Notes: generated by a model from the letters alone, not told the origin. 64,000 bases of DNA from Collinsella sp. MSK.8.10 (GCF_019041915.1 NZ_JAHPYF010000007.1:76287-140286), one strand, 5' to 3'. Counted from the first letter of the stretch, positions 1 through 13,525 are shown. Program-made: numbers and translations.

Positions 1-472
1 AAAACGGTCGGCGCAAGAGGCCCATGCGCGGGGAGTGGCGAAGCGCTGCGATGCCGCTGCCGGCGCAGATGGCAACGCCGCCACACCACGTTAGTTTACG
101 GAGCTCGCAAGCTTCCCGCAGGCGCTTGACGGGCATGTGCGCCCCCTCGGTGCTTCTGTGGGCAACCTGCACGACGACATAGACGCGTGTCTCTGCATTC
201 CCAAGGCGATCGAGCATCTGCTCGACAGTGATCATCGCCCCGTCATCAAATGCATCATCAACGGCGAGCACGAGGCCATCGGCGGCAGCATCGTCATCAT
301 CCGCCTTCAAGTCGACCGGTCGGGGGAGTACAGTGCCGGAAAGCTGTGCATAGGCGGCGATGGCATCCTGCAGGTCCCAGAGCAAAAACTCAAGATCGGC
401 GCTCTCGGGAATGCTGATATACGCAATGGTTTGCAACGTCTTGGGCTTATCGCCGCGCGCGATCGTCTCCAT
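1..472 (-). CDS. Unrecognised protein, N-terminal 157 residues (partial)
   Basis: This frame stays open from an ATG at 470-472 leftwards to the window edge, so the C-terminus is missing. A strong Shine-Dalgarno AGGAGG lies just upstream on the minus strand, which supports this strand over the overlapping plus-strand frame. The protein begins METIARGDKPKTLQT. It has an acidic stretch rich in Asp and Ala around residues 55-75, then a segment with WCGGVAICAGSGIAAL and SPRMGLLRRPF near the break. The Gly-rich C-terminal part loosely recalls flavodoxin-fold NAD(P)H oxidoreductases, but this is a guess. It is divergent from the aminotransferase at 566, so the 93-bp gap probably holds promoters for both. 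Confidence 0.6.
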   Translation of the reverse strand, partial: METIARGDKPKTLQTIAYISIPESADLEFLLWDLQDAIAAYAQLSGTVLPRPVDLKADDDDAAADGLVLAVDDAFDDGAMITVEQMLDRLGNAETRVYVVVQVAHRSTEGAHMPVKRLREACELRKLTWCGGVAICAGSGIAALRHSPRMGLLRRPF

Positions 473-565
473 GCCGCCTCCTTTCCGGTTGGTTTCCGTT
501 TAGGTTACACCGTCTGGTGGCGCCTCGCCGCGCTATCCTAGTGCAACCCTTACGAAAGGAACGCC

Positions 566-1702
566 ATGCGCCTGCCCATGAATACCTCGCTTGCCACGCT
601 CAAGCCCTCCGGTATCCGCCGAATCAACGCGCTCGCCGCTCAGCATCCGGGATGCATCGCGCTTGCGCTCGGCGAGCCTGATTTTCCCACGCCCGACGTG
701 ATTAGCGCCGAGGTGACCGCCGCACTGGGCCGCGGTGACACGCACTATCCGCCCAACAACGGTCGCCCTGCCCTGCGCGAGGCGCTATCCGCATATATGG
801 GCGAAGCGGGCCTTGCGTTTTCGGCCGACGAGGTCATCCTGACCGACGGCGCGACCGAGGCCCTGTCGGCAACATTCATGGCTATGCTCAACCCCGGCGA
901 CGAGGTTATTATTCCCACGCCGGCCTTTGGTCTGTACGAGAGCATCGTCGTAGCCAATCACGCCAAAGCGGTCTTTTTGGATACGGAGCCTGCGCAATTT
1001 CAGATTGACGAAGACGCGCTTCGCGCCTGTGTGACCCCGGCGACCAAAGCCATCGTCATCTGCTCGCCCAACAATCCCACGGGCTGCATTCTCAACGCGG
1101 CATCGCTCGACGCCGTGGCGCGCGTGGCAGAACAGGCGGGCATCTACGTAGTCTGCGACGACGTATACAACCGTCTGGTCTATGTGGATGGCTACGAGCG
1201 CTTTGCCCAGCGTCACCCGGAGCTGCACGAGCAGACAGTAGTCATCGAGAGTTTCTCCAAGCCATGGGCTATGACCGGCTGGCGCTTGGGTTGGCTCGCA
1301 GCGGCAGCCCCCGTCATCGCCGAGATTGCAAAAGCTCACCAATACCTAGTATCGAGTGCCGTCTCCTTCGAAATGGACGCCGCAGCTCGAGCCCTCACCG
1401 TCGACCCAACCCCCATGCTCGAAGTCTACCGAGCCCGCCGCGAACGCGTACTCGCAGCTTTAGATGCCATGGGCCTGGACGTCGTAGAGCCCGCAGGCGC
1501 CTTCTACGCCTTCCCCAGCATCAAAAAGTTCGACCTAACAAGCGAAGCCTTCTGCATCAAAGCCATCAAAGAGGCAAACGTAGCCCTAGTCCCGGGCGAC
1601 TGCTTCGGCACCGAAGGCCACATCCGCCTAAGCTATTGCGTTTCCGATAAAGACCTGGACGAAGGCCTAAATCGCCTGTCCACCTTCATTTCAACCTTAT
1701 AG
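566..1702 (+). CDS. PLP-dependent aminotransferase, class I/II
   Basis: A fold-type I aminotransferase of 378 residues, the usual size for aspartate/aromatic aminotransferase relatives. It transfers an amino group between an amino acid and a 2-oxo acid using pyridoxal phosphate in the cytoplasm. Visible motifs are the SPNNPTG substrate loop (about residue 170), CDDVY and the PLP-lysine motif SFSKPWAMTGWRLGW (Lys near residue 232). The ATG at 566 has AGGA five bases upstream. A second ATG lies four codons in. From about 1330 to the stop the codon choice changes to CTA, GTA, TTA and CGA codons that are rare in neighbouring genes. Substrate specificity cannot be read from sequence. Confidence 0.85.
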   Translation: MRLPMNTSLATLKPSGIRRINALAAQHPGCIALALGEPDFPTPDVISAEVTAALGRGDTHYPPNNGRPALREALSAYMGEAGLAFSADEVILTDGATEALSATFMAMLNPGDEVIIPTPAFGLYESIVVANHAKAVFLDTEPAQFQIDEDALRACVTPATKAIVICSPNNPTGCILNAASLDAVARVAEQAGIYVVCDDVYNRLVYVDGYERFAQRHPELHEQTVVIESFSKPWAMTGWRLGWLAAAAPVIAEIAKAHQYLVSSAVSFEMDAAARALTVDPTPMLEVYRARRERVLAALDAMGLDVVEPAGAFYAFPSIKKFDLTSEAFCIKAIKEANVALVPGDCFGTEGHIRLSYCVSDKDLDEGLNRLSTFISTL

Positions 1703-1740
1703 CCCAACGGGACGCAACACATCAGCCCACCGACCCAAGC

Positions 1741-1991
1741 ATTATGAGTGGGGACGTCGGTCAACGAAAACCCGGGCTGCCCAAAGTCAACGCAGGCACG
1801 CTCCGCCGAAGGCCAGGCGCAAGGTTTTCGTAGATTCCGCACGAGCCGAAGAGCACTTAATGTGCTCTTCGTGCGAGCCAGGACTTGACCGAACGAAAAC
1901 CTTGCGCCTGGCCTTCGGCGGAGCGTGCCGGATGGTGGAATTGTGTGCAGCCCGGTTTTCCGTTGACCGACGCCGGGGTCCCCGCCATAAT
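1741..1991. repeat. 251-bp imperfect palindrome between the aminotransferase and rplJ
   Basis: Perfect 36-bp arms (1795-1830 and 1894-1929) flank a centre containing GAGCACTTAATGTGCTC. Outer arms (1741-1780 and 1947-1991) pair again with a few gaps. The core from AAGGTT (1821) to AACCTT (1903) is related to the core of the palindrome at 31811-31987, but the outer arms are not. The right outer arm contains the rplJ promoter. The left arm holds a mirror copy with the -35 and -10 only 12 bp apart. No other terminator was seen after the aminotransferase gene. Function is unknown: mobile palindrome, terminator or cruciform insulator are all possible. Confidence 0.85.
1963..1991 (+). promoter_or_regulatory. 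Promoter of rplJ-rplL
   Basis: TTGACC (1963-1968), a 17-bp spacer, then CATAAT (1986-1991). Each box matches the sigma-70 consensus at five of six positions. It lies inside the right arm of the large palindrome and immediately precedes the L10 leader. Confidence 0.7.
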
Positions 1992-2009
1992 ACTTTCGGT
2001 TCACGCACG

Positions 2010-2092
2010 AATCCGCTGCCAGAGACAGCCGGTGCAAACGGGCATCGCCCGCAAGCTTAATGGGATATCCCGCCAGCCGAGGTGGTCGAGTA
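2010..2092 (+). ncRNA. Ribosomal protein L10 leader
   Basis: The segment contains AGACAGCCGGTG, then GCTTAAT and a CCCGCC...CCGAGGT element in the order and spacing expected for the bacterial L10 leader. In that family the L10(L12)4 complex binds the RNA and represses its own operon. It sits between the promoter at 1963-1991 and an intrinsic terminator at 2106-2142, so regulation is probably by attenuation. Confidence 0.75.
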
Positions 2093-2105
2093 GATATGTC
2101 TTCTC

Positions 2106-2142
2106 GCCCCCGTCGCTCATGCAGCGCGGGGGCTTTCTTTTT
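2106..2142 (+). terminator. Attenuator terminator of the L10 leader
   Basis: GCCCCCG and CGGGGGC arms enclose a short loop and are followed by a T-rich run. It lies upstream of rplJ, so it must be read through for rplJL expression. Confidence 0.75.
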
Positions 2143-2207
2143 GGACATGCCCCCGTCACGTCCTTGTGGCGGACCGTGCCCGGAAAGAATTCGAGGAGGT
2201 GTAATTC

Positions 2208-2729
2208 ATGCCCCAGCAGTACAAAATCGACAAGGTTGCAGAGATCGAGTCCCGTATCGCCGAGAACGCCGGTCTGTTCGTCGTCAACTACAACGGTCTG
2301 ACGGTTAAGCAGGCTCAGGAGCTGCGTCATCAGCTTCGCGAGTGCGGCGCCGAGATGAAGGTCTACAAGAACAACCTGGTCAAGATCGCTCTCAAGAACC
2401 AGGAGCAGCCCGAGCTCGACGAGATCCTCGCCGGCCCCGTCGCTTATGTGTTCTACGAGACCGAGCCGGTCGAGGCCGCTAAGGCCCTCAAGGACTTCTC
2501 TGCTAAGTCCAAGGGCGTCCTTGAGATCAAGGGCGGTATCTCCGACGGCAAGGCCGTTTCCGCTGATGATGTTAAGGCTATCGCCGAGCTGCCCACCAAG
2601 GATCAGCTTCTCGGCCAGATCGCCGGTCTCATCTCCGGTTTCGCTCGCGACATCGCTGTCTGCGTCAACGGCGTTTCCTCTGGTCTCGCTCGTTCGATCC
2701 AGCAGGTCTCCGAGCAGAAGGCAGCCTAG
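2208..2729 (+). CDS. rplJ: 50S ribosomal protein L10
   Basis: A 173-residue L10, which anchors the L7/L12 stalk to 23S rRNA and represses its own operon by binding the leader. The N-terminal part reads VAEIESRIAENAGLFVVNYN and continues with the family motif LRHQLRECGAEMKVYKNNL. Length is normal (165-180). A strong GAGGAGGT lies eight bases before the ATG at 2208. It is followed by rplL after 102 bp. rplK and rplA, which often precede rplJ, are not in this window. Confidence 0.97.
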   Translation: MPQQYKIDKVAEIESRIAENAGLFVVNYNGLTVKQAQELRHQLRECGAEMKVYKNNLVKIALKNQEQPELDEILAGPVAYVFYETEPVEAAKALKDFSAKSKGVLEIKGGISDGKAVSADDVKAIAELPTKDQLLGQIAGLISGFARDIAVCVNGVSSGLARSIQQVSEQKAA

Positions 2730-2831
2730 TTGCTGTTTTCACCCGCGGCGGCAACGCCGCACCCCTGGCGCATTCGCGCCGTGTTTTAACTGATCTCCGT
2801 GCACAGACACGGAAACCGAAAGGACTTAGAA

Positions 2832-3209
2832 ATGGCTAAGCTTACCACCGATGAGATCATCGATGCTCTTAAGGAAATGACCCTTCTCGAGGCTTCCGAG
2901 CTCGTCAAGGCTATCGAGGACACCTTCGGCGTTTCCGCCGCTGCTCCTGCCGCTGTTGTCGCCGCTCCTGCTGCTGGCGCTGCTGAGGCCGAGGAGAAGA
3001 CCGAGTTTGACGTCGTGCTCGAGGGCTTCGGCGACAACAAGATCCAGGTCATCAAGGCCGTCCGTGAGCTCACCAACCTTGGCCTGAAGGAGGCCAAGGA
3101 GGTCGTCGAGGGCGCTCCCAAGGCTGTTCTCGAGGGTGCCAAGAAGGAGGACGCCGAGGCTGCCAAGGAGAAGCTCGAGGCTGCTGGCGCTGCTGTCACC
3201 CTCAAGTAA
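2832..3209 (+). CDS. rplL: 50S ribosomal protein L7/L12
   Basis: A 125-residue stalk protein that recruits translation factors. It has the N-terminal dimerisation domain ([20 protein letters not shown]), an Ala-rich hinge (residues 38-55) and the conserved C-terminal domain with [20 protein letters not shown]. The ATG at 2832 was chosen because GAAAGGA lies just upstream and the protein then begins at the usual family position. An upstream ATG at 2799 would add 11 atypical residues. It closes the rplJL operon, with a terminator 29 bp after the stop. Confidence 0.97.
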   Translation: MAKLTTDEIIDALKEMTLLEASELVKAIEDTFGVSAAAPAAVVAAPAAGAAEAEEKTEFDVVLEGFGDNKIQVIKAVRELTNLGLKEAKEVVEGAPKAVLEGAKKEDAEAAKEKLEAAGAAVTLK

Positions 3210-3237
3210 TCAGGCTTTCTCGCCAGATTTCTTTGCA

Positions 3238-3273
3238 GACGGGACTCGCTATGCGAGCCCCGTCTTTTTTGTT
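3238..3273 (+). terminator. Intrinsic terminator after rplL
   Basis: GACGGGACTCGC pairs with GCGAGCCCCGTC around a TAT loop, followed by six T. The rest of the gap up to galU (3274-3522) shows no convincing promoter or gene. Confidence 0.9.
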
Positions 3274-3522
3274 TTGGCCTCTCATTCCCATTGCTCGGCA
3301 CGCAGAACACCGTTGTCTTCGCCGTGTCAATCCCGTTACCGCTGGGGCGTAAAATTGCACCATTCGAGCAATAATTTGCGTTGACCTGCTGAAGAATTGC
3401 GTTTGCCTTACGGTGACGTATGTCTTCGGCGGTAAGATACTTCGGTATCGCAATTTGGTCTGCGGCCGCCGTGCCGCACGCACAGGGCGCATTCTGCGCC
3501 TGCGAAAGGATCCTTGAATAAC

Positions 3523-4431
3523 ATGAAGGCAATCATCCCCGCCGCCGGTCTTGGCACGCGTTTTCTGCCTGGCACTAAGTGCACGCCCAAAGAGATGCTG
3601 CCGGTGCTCGATAAGCCGGTCATTCAGTATGTCGTTGAGGAGGCACTCGACCCCGAGGAGGTCGACGACGCCATCATCGTTACCTCTCCCGGTAAGCCCG
3701 AGCTGCTGAGCTACTTCCAGCCCGACCGTTCGCTCGAGAACCTGCTGCGCGAGCGCGGCAAGAACGCCTATGCCGATGCCGTTGCCCACGCTGGCGGTAT
3801 GCCGGTCGACTTCCGTTATCAGTACGAGCCCAAGGGCCTCGGTCACGCCATTCGCTCTGCTGCCGACGCCGTGGCAGGGGAGAACTTCCTGGTTCTTCTG
3901 GGCGACTACGTTGTGCCTAACCGCGACATCTGCGACAAGATGCTCGCCGTTTCCAAGGAGCACGGTGGCGCTTCGGTTATCGCCGTCGCTGCTTGCTCGC
4001 CCGAGGAAGTCAGCCGCTACGGCGTTATCGCCGGCGATCGCGTGGGCTCTCTCGAGGGCTTCGAGAATGCCGCTGACGACGAGCCCGGTGCCGTTTGGCG
4101 CATCGGCGGCCTGGTTGAGAAGCCCGCTCCCGAGGCGGCTCCGTCCAACCTGTACATCGTCGGTCGCTACCTGCTGAGCCCGCTGGTCATGGACCTGCTC
4201 GCTGATCAGCAGGCCGGTAAGGGCGGCGAGATTCAGCTGACCGACGCCATGGCACGTTCGCTCGACCGCGAGGCTATGTACGCTGTCGTCATCGACCCGC
4301 TGTCGGGCTACGATACCGGTACCCCGTCTGGCTGGATGGCCACCAACGCCCTCATGGCCGCAAGCGATCCTCGCTTTGCCAGCGCCTTCTGGGACGCCAT
4401 CGACGAGCGTGGCGGTTTGATGCGCAAGTAA
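3523..4431 (+). CDS. galU: UTP--glucose-1-phosphate uridylyltransferase
   Basis: Makes UDP-glucose from UTP and glucose-1-phosphate for cell-envelope sugars and galactose metabolism. About 302 residues, normal for GalU. The N-terminal nucleotide-binding signature AAGLGTRFLPGTK is at residues 6-18, followed by the sugar-binding segments VEKPAPE and DTGTPSGWM. The ATG at 3523 gives the canonical start MKAIIPAAGLGTR. A TTG at 3514 in the same frame is only three bases from the AGGA and is less likely. It is monocistronic, with a terminator just downstream. Confidence 0.93.
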   Translation: MKAIIPAAGLGTRFLPGTKCTPKEMLPVLDKPVIQYVVEEALDPEEVDDAIIVTSPGKPELLSYFQPDRSLENLLRERGKNAYADAVAHAGGMPVDFRYQYEPKGLGHAIRSAADAVAGENFLVLLGDYVVPNRDICDKMLAVSKEHGGASVIAVAACSPEEVSRYGVIAGDRVGSLEGFENAADDEPGAVWRIGGLVEKPAPEAAPSNLYIVGRYLLSPLVMDLLADQQAGKGGEIQLTDAMARSLDREAMYAVVIDPLSGYDTGTPSGWMATNALMAASDPRFASAFWDAIDERGGLMRK

Positions 4432-4451
4432 GCCTTCGGGCATCGACATTT

Positions 4452-4484
4452 ACGGGTGCGGACTTCGGTCTGCACCCGTTTTTT
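4452..4484 (+). terminator. Intrinsic terminator after galU
   Basis: ACGGGTGC...GCACCCGT stem with a TTCG tetraloop inside and a six-T tail. Confidence 0.9.
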
Positions 4485-4509
4485 ATAAGAGCTGCGATTG
4501 CTGGCTCCC

Positions 4510-4532
4510 TGTTCACATAAAATATATGAACA
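4510..4532. promoter_or_regulatory. Inverted repeat upstream of rpoB
   Basis: TGTTCACAT and ATATGAACA are inverted arms with one mismatch, separated by five bases. It lies 108 bp before the rpoB promoter and 30 bp after the galU terminator. It may be an operator. The regulator is unknown. Confidence 0.4.
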
Positions 4533-4617
4533 GGTGTTCGATACATACCTATCTACCTGCACCTTTTCTGTCGAAAAACTTTGCTACTCCAAAAACTCAA
4601 TCGCGTCAAGGCTTTTC

Positions 4618-4645
4618 TTGCCCAACGGTCGGTACCTGATAAACT
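4618..4645 (+). promoter_or_regulatory. Candidate promoter of rpoB-rpoC
   Basis: TTGCCC (4618-4623), 16-bp spacer, TAAACT (4640-4645). It lies in an AT-richer gap 70 bp upstream of the rpoB start and is the best match in the gap. Confidence 0.5.
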
Positions 4646-4718
4646 ATTAGGTTGCGATAACTGGCGAAGCTATGCCTCGCCAACCCACCGAGCATTTCCG
4701 TGAAGGAGGAAAAACCTG

Positions 4719-7700
4719 GTGACCTACGCATACACTGCCACTGAGCGCAAGCGCGTCAGCTTCGGGAAAATCCCGGAGGCCATGGAGCTCCCCAACCTTA
4801 TCTCTGTTCAAAGGGAATCCTTTGAGCGTTTTAAGGACGAGGGTCTTCGTGAGGCGTTCAAGGAATCCAGCCCCATCCAGAGCCAGAACCATGTTCTCGA
4901 GGTTACCTTCGGCGAGCATCAGTTCGGCGACCCCGCGCACACCGTCGAGGAGTGCCGCGAGAAGGATATGACCTATCAGGCTCCGCTTCTGACCGACGTC
5001 CGTCTCACCAACAAGGAGACCGGCGAGATCAAGGAGCAGCTCGTCTTCATGGGCGACTTCCCCATGATGACCGATCAGGGCACCTTCATCATCAACGGTA
5101 CCGAGCGTATCGTCGTCTCGCAGCTCGTCCGCTCCCCGGGCGTGTACTACAGCTCCGAGATGGATTCGGGCAAGCAGATCTACAAGGCCCAGATCATCCC
5201 GTCCCGCGGTGCCTGGCTTGAGTTTGAGGTCGACAAGCGCGACCAGCTCATGGTCTCCATCGACCGTAAGCGCAAGCAGAGCGCCACGATGTTCCTGCGC
5301 GCCCTTGGCATCGCCGTCACCAACGACGACATCATCGAGCTGCTCGGCAACTCCGATGTGATCAAGCGCACCCTGGAGCGCGACACCGCCCTCACTCGCG
5401 AGGACGCCCTCATCGAGATCTACCGTCGTCTGCGCCCGGGCGAGCCTCCCACCGTGGACGCTTCCCGCAGCCTGCTCGAGGGTCTGCTCTTTAACCCGCA
5501 GCGCTACGACCTGGCCCGCGTCGGTCGTTACAAGGTCAACAAGAAGCTCAACCTCACCACCGAGGAAGAGGTCACGGTGCTCACCGACGAGGATATCGTC
5601 GCGACGCTGCGCTACCTCCTGTCCCTCGCTGCCGGCGAGCAGGGCTTCAAGGTCGATGACATCGACCACTTCGGCAACCGCCGCATTCGTACCGTCGGCG
5701 AGCTCGTCGCCAACCAGTTCCGTATCGGCATGAGCCGTATGGAGCGCGTCGTCCGTGAGCGCATGAGCTCCCAGGACATCGACGAGATCACCCCGCAGTC
5801 GCTCATCAACATCCGCCCGATCGTGGCCTCCATCAAGGAGTTCTTCGGTTCCTCGCAGCTCTCGCAGTTCATGGACCAGGCGAACCCCCTGACGGGTCTG
5901 ACCCACAAGCGCCGTCTGTCCGCACTCGGCCCTGGTGGTCTTGCCGGCCACAAGTCCGGCTCCAGCCGCCGCACCAACGTGCCGACGGCCGTCCGCGACG
6001 TTCACAACTCGCACTACAGCCGCATGTGCCCGATCGAGACCCCCGAAGGCCCCAACATCGGCCTGATCGGCTCGCTCGCCCTCTACGCCCGCGTCAACGA
6101 GTACGGCTTCATCGAGGCCCCGTTCCGTCGCGTCGAGAACGGCGTTGCCACCGACCAGATCGACTGGATGACCGCTGACGAGGAAGAGAAGCACGTCATC
6201 GCGCCGGCCAACACGCCGCTCGATCCCAAGACCAACGAGTTCATCACGACCGATGCCGAGGGCAAGATCGTCCGTCCCCACACCGTGATCGCCCGTACCC
6301 GCGACTTCGACGGCTCCTTCGGCGCACCCGCCGACGTGCCTGTCGAGGACGTCGACTACATGGACGTCTCGCCGCGTCAGATGCTCTCCGTCGCAGCCAC
6401 GCTGATCCCGTTCCTTGAGCACGATGACGCCAAGCGTACGCTGATGGGCGCTAACATGCAGCGTCAGGCCGTGCCGCTGGTTCACCCCGCCGCTCCCTAT
6501 GTCGGTACCGGCATGGAGCGTCGCGCCGCTCTGGACTCCGGCGAGGTCACCCTGGCCAAGAACGCCGGCGAGGTCATCTTTGCCGACGCCGCCAAGATCA
6601 TCGTCAAGCATGCCGGCGGCATGGACGAGTATCACCTGGCCAAGTACCAGCGCTCCAACCAGTCCACCTGCATCAACCACCGTCCGCTCGTGCGCGTCGG
6701 TGACACCGTTGAGCAGGGCGAGCCCCTGGCCGACGGTCCTTCGACCGATCACGGCGAGCTCGCACTGGGCCAGAACCTCACCGTGGCCTACATGCCGTGG
6801 GAAGGCTTTAACTACGAGGACGGTATCGTCGTGTCCGAGCGCCTGGTGGCCGAGGACCTGCTGACGACCATCAACATCACCCGCCACGAGATCGACGCCC
6901 GCGACACCAAGCTCGGCCCCGAGGAGATCACCCGCGAGATCCCGAACCTCTCCGAGGACATGCTTGCCAACCTCGACGAGGACGGTATCATCCGCATCGG
7001 CGCCGAGGTCGGCCCTGGCGACATCCTGGTCGGCAAGGTCACGCCTAAGGGCGAGAGCGCTCTGACCGCCGAGGAGCGCCTGCTGCGCGCCATCTTCGGT
7101 GCCAAGGCTCACGACGTTCGCGACACTTCCCTTAAGATGCCTCACGGCGCTTACGGCCGCGTTATCGACGTCGTCCGCTTTAGCCGCGAGAACGGCGACG
7201 ACCTGGCCCCCGGCGTCAACGAGCAGGTGCGCGTCTACGTCGCCCAGCGTCGTAAGATCCAGCAGGGCGATAAGATCGCCGGCCGCCACGGCAACAAGGG
7301 TGTTATTTGTAACGTTCTGCCGGTCGAGGACATGCCCTACATGGCTGACGGTACCCCGATCGACGTTATCCTCAACCCGCTGGGCGTTCCTTCGCGTATG
7401 AACGTCGGCCAGCTGCTCGAGTGCCACCTTGGCTGGGCTGCTGCCTGCGGTTGGGATACCGAGCAGGCCGACTCCGACAAGTACGTCCCCGGTCCGTTCT
7501 TCACCGCGACGCCCGTCTTCGACGGCGCCAAGGAGGACGAGATCGCCGAGGTCATCCGTCGTGCCAACAAGAACATGCTCAACAAGGCCACCGCTGCCTT
7601 TGGCGATCACATGCGCCCCGAGTTCGTCACCCAGCTTGACGAGCGCGGCAAGACCCGTCTGTTCGACGGCCGCACCGGCGAGGAGTTCCGCGAGCCCATT

Positions 7701-8210
7701 ACCGTGGGTACGTCCTACATCCTCAAGCTCGGCCACATGGTCGACGACAAGATCCACGCCCGTTCGACCGGCCCTTACAGCCTGGTTACCCAGCAGCCTC
7801 TGGGCGGCAAGGCTCAGTTCGGCGGCCAGCGTTTCGGCGAGATGGAAGTTTGGGCACTGTACGCTTACGGTGCTTCCAACGTCCTGCAGGAGATCCTGAC
7901 CGTCAAGTCCGACGATACCGTGGGCCGCGTCAAGACCTACGAGTCCATCGTCAAGGGCGAGAACGTCCCTGTCCCGGGTATCCCCGAGTCCTTCAAGGTT
8001 CTCGTCAAGGAGATCCGCTCCCTCGCGCTGGACATCGAGCCCATGCACGATGCCGACGAGGACGCCTCCGCCCCTGTGACCGCCGAGGAGACCTCCGCTC
8101 TCGACGACCTGGCTGCGCTCGCCGGCGTTGACGCCGACGTCGAGGCCGAGGATGCCGAGACCGCCGAGGCACCCGAGGCTGTCGCCGCCACGACCACTGA
8201 TAAGGAGTAG
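4719..8210 (+). CDS. rpoB: DNA-directed RNA polymerase subunit beta
   Basis: The 1163-residue catalytic beta subunit. The GTG start at 4719 is preceded by AAGGAGGA. The rifampicin region is residues 378-408 (SQLSQFMDQ...[18 protein letters not shown]). It keeps the Asp, His and Ser at the positions most often mutated in resistance (E. coli 516, 526, 531), but has Ala instead of Asn at 518 and Thr instead of Ser at 522. Immediately after GPGGL the near-universal RERAG loop is absent. Residues 409-424 are a 16-residue Lys/Arg/Ser-rich segment where 8 residues are usual (see findings). The [15 protein letters not shown] and C-terminal [19 protein letters not shown] motifs are intact. An acidic Ala/Glu tail ends the protein. 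rpoC follows directly. Confidence 0.98.
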   Translation: MTYAYTATERKRVSFGKIPEAMELPNLISVQRESFERFKDEGLREAFKESSPIQSQNHVLEVTFGEHQFGDPAHTVEECREKDMTYQAPLLTDVRLTNKETGEIKEQLVFMGDFPMMTDQGTFIINGTERIVVSQLVRSPGVYYSSEMDSGKQIYKAQIIPSRGAWLEFEVDKRDQLMVSIDRKRKQSATMFLRALGIAVTNDDIIELLGNSDVIKRTLERDTALTREDALIEIYRRLRPGEPPTVDASRSLLEGLLFNPQRYDLARVGRYKVNKKLNLTTEEEVTVLTDEDIVATLRYLLSLAAGEQGFKVDDIDHFGNRRIRTVGELVANQFRIGMSRMERVVRERMSSQDIDEITPQSLINIRPIVASIKEFFGSSQLSQFMDQANPLTGLTHKRRLSALGPGGLAGHKSGSSRRTNVPTAVRDVHNSHYSRMCPIETPEGPNIGLIGSLALYARVNEYGFIEAPFRRVENGVATDQIDWMTADEEEKHVIAPANTPLDPKTNEFITTDAEGKIVRPHTVIARTRDFDGSFGAPADVPVEDVDYMDVSPRQMLSVAATLIPFLEHDDAKRTLMGANMQRQAVPLVHPAAPYVGTGMERRAALDSGEVTLAKNAGEVIFADAAKIIVKHAGGMDEYHLAKYQRSNQSTCINHRPLVRVGDTVEQGEPLADGPSTDHGELALGQNLTVAYMPWEGFNYEDGIVVSERLVAEDLLTTINITRHEIDARDTKLGPEEITREIPNLSEDMLANLDEDGIIRIGAEVGPGDILVGKVTPKGESALTAEERLLRAIFGAKAHDVRDTSLKMPHGAYGRVIDVVRFSRENGDDLAPGVNEQVRVYVAQRRKIQQGDKIAGRHGNKGVICNVLPVEDMPYMADGTPIDVILNPLGVPSRMNVGQLLECHLGWAAACGWDTEQADSDKYVPGPFFTATPVFDGAKEDEIAEVIRRANKNMLNKATAAFGDHMRPEFVTQLDERGKTRLFDGRTGEEFREPITVGTSYILKLGHMVDDKIHARSTGPYSLVTQQPLGGKAQFGGQRFGEMEVWALYAYGASNVLQEILTVKSDDTVGRVKTYESIVKGENVPVPGIPESFKVLVKEIRSLALDIEPMHDADEDASAPVTAEETSALDDLAALAGVDADVEAEDAETAEAPEAVAATTTDKE

Positions 8211-8216
8211 TTGACT

Positions 8217-12695
<4,479 letters not shown>

Positions 12696-12768
12696 TTAGT
12701 TCCGCCGTTCTAACGAACGGCGGCGACCTCCGTCGCTGCGCGGCCCCCAGAGCTACAATCTGTCATTC

Positions 12769-12810
12769 AAAAGGCAGGGCATGACCAAAAGGTCAATGCC
12801 CTGCCTTTTT
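12769..12810 (+). terminator. Intrinsic terminator after rpoC
   Basis: AAAAGGCAGGGCAT..GACC pairs with GGTC..AATGCCCTGCCTTTTT around an AAAA loop, giving A and T tracts on both sides. A smaller hairpin, CCGCCGTTC...GAACGGCGG (12702-12723), lies between the stop codon and this terminator and lacks a T run. Confidence 0.92.
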
Positions 12811-12929
12811 CATGCCACCTTGTACGCTCTGGGGACCGCTCGCTTGCGTATGCTCAACCTGTTGCGTTCCGTTGATCCCTTGCCAATAAGGGACGGGTTT
12901 ATGTTGGTCGGTTTTTTCCTGCTTGAATT

Positions 12930-12956
12930 TGAAACATTCCGTTCGGTCAAAGCGTA
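12930..12956 (+). promoter_or_regulatory. ECF-type (SigW-like) promoter of the sigma factor gene
   Basis: TGAAAC (12930-12935), 17-bp spacer, CGTA (12953-12956). This is the bipartite pattern known for SigW-class ECF sigma factors (AAC in the -35, CGT in the -10). It lies about 50 bp before the sigma gene start, which points to autoregulation. Confidence 0.6.
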
Positions 12957-13006
12957 TCTATGGTGAGGGCCTCAGCAAGAAACATCAGCATCACCGGGAG
13001 GTGATT

Positions 13007-13525
13007 ATGGAAGAACAAGCTTTTAGACAGGCGGTTGAAGATCACAGGGATGTCGTGTTTCGAATCGCGTTGACGTACCTGCGTGATCGCGCCGACGCCG
13101 ACGATGTCGCTCAAGACGTCTTTCTGAAGTTACTCAAAAACGATGCGCAATTTGAAAGCTGGGAACATCTTCGTCGATGGCTTATCCGGGTCACGATCAA
13201 TGAATGCAAATCTCTCTTTCGAAAGCCATGGAGGCGTGTGGAGGATATTGAGAACCTGGCCGATTCGCTTTCGGCGGCGCAGGATGAGACCAAGGCGGTC
13301 CTGTCAGACGTTATGCGACTTCCGGAGCGATTCCGTGTCCCCATCGTGCTCTATTACTATCTGGGCTTTTCGACCTCAGAGATTGCCGAGTTGTTGCATG
13401 TACCAGCCGCGACCGTTCGAACGCGTTTAGCTCGCGGCAGATCGAAACTCAAGTTCATCCTAGAGGAGGGCGACCGTGAAATCCAATCAAATCAAGCAGG
13501 CCTTCGAGTCCGTCCAAGCCGATAG
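13007..13525 (+). CDS. ECF RNA polymerase sigma factor
   Basis: A 172-residue sigma-70 family factor with region 2 (FRIALTYLRDRADADDVAQDVFLKLL, residues about 25-50) and region 4 (LPERFRVPIVLYYYLGF then a helix-turn-helix at STSEIAELLHVPAATVRTRL). No region 1 or 3 is present, so it belongs to the extracytoplasmic-function group. The ATG at 13007 follows GGGAGGTG. Upstream in-frame ATG codons lie over the predicted promoter. It overlaps the next gene by 50 bp, typical of sigma/anti-sigma pairs. A SigW-type promoter upstream suggests it transcribes its own gene. The signal sensed is unknown. Confidence 0.88.
   Translation: MEEQAFRQAVEDHRDVVFRIALTYLRDRADADDVAQDVFLKLLKNDAQFESWEHLRRWLIRVTINECKSLFRKPWRRVEDIENLADSLSAAQDETKAVLSDVMRLPERFRVPIVLYYYLGFSTSEIAELLHVPAATVRTRLARGRSKLKFILEEGDREIQSNQAGLRVRPSR

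Noticed and set aside
137..541. Plus-strand frame of 134 codons at the left edge
   Set aside because: The minus strand has a longer open frame with a perfect ribosome site and better codon use over the same bases.
1741..1991. IS or MITE with terminal inverted repeats and target duplication
   Set aside because: No transposase and no obvious short direct target duplication at the ends. The outer arms are not shared with the second locus, so a classical MITE is not supported.
5843..5990. Rifampicin-resistance mutation in rpoB
   Set aside because: Asp, His and Ser at the main resistance positions are the sensitive type. The neighbouring changes look like lineage variation, and resistance cannot be claimed.
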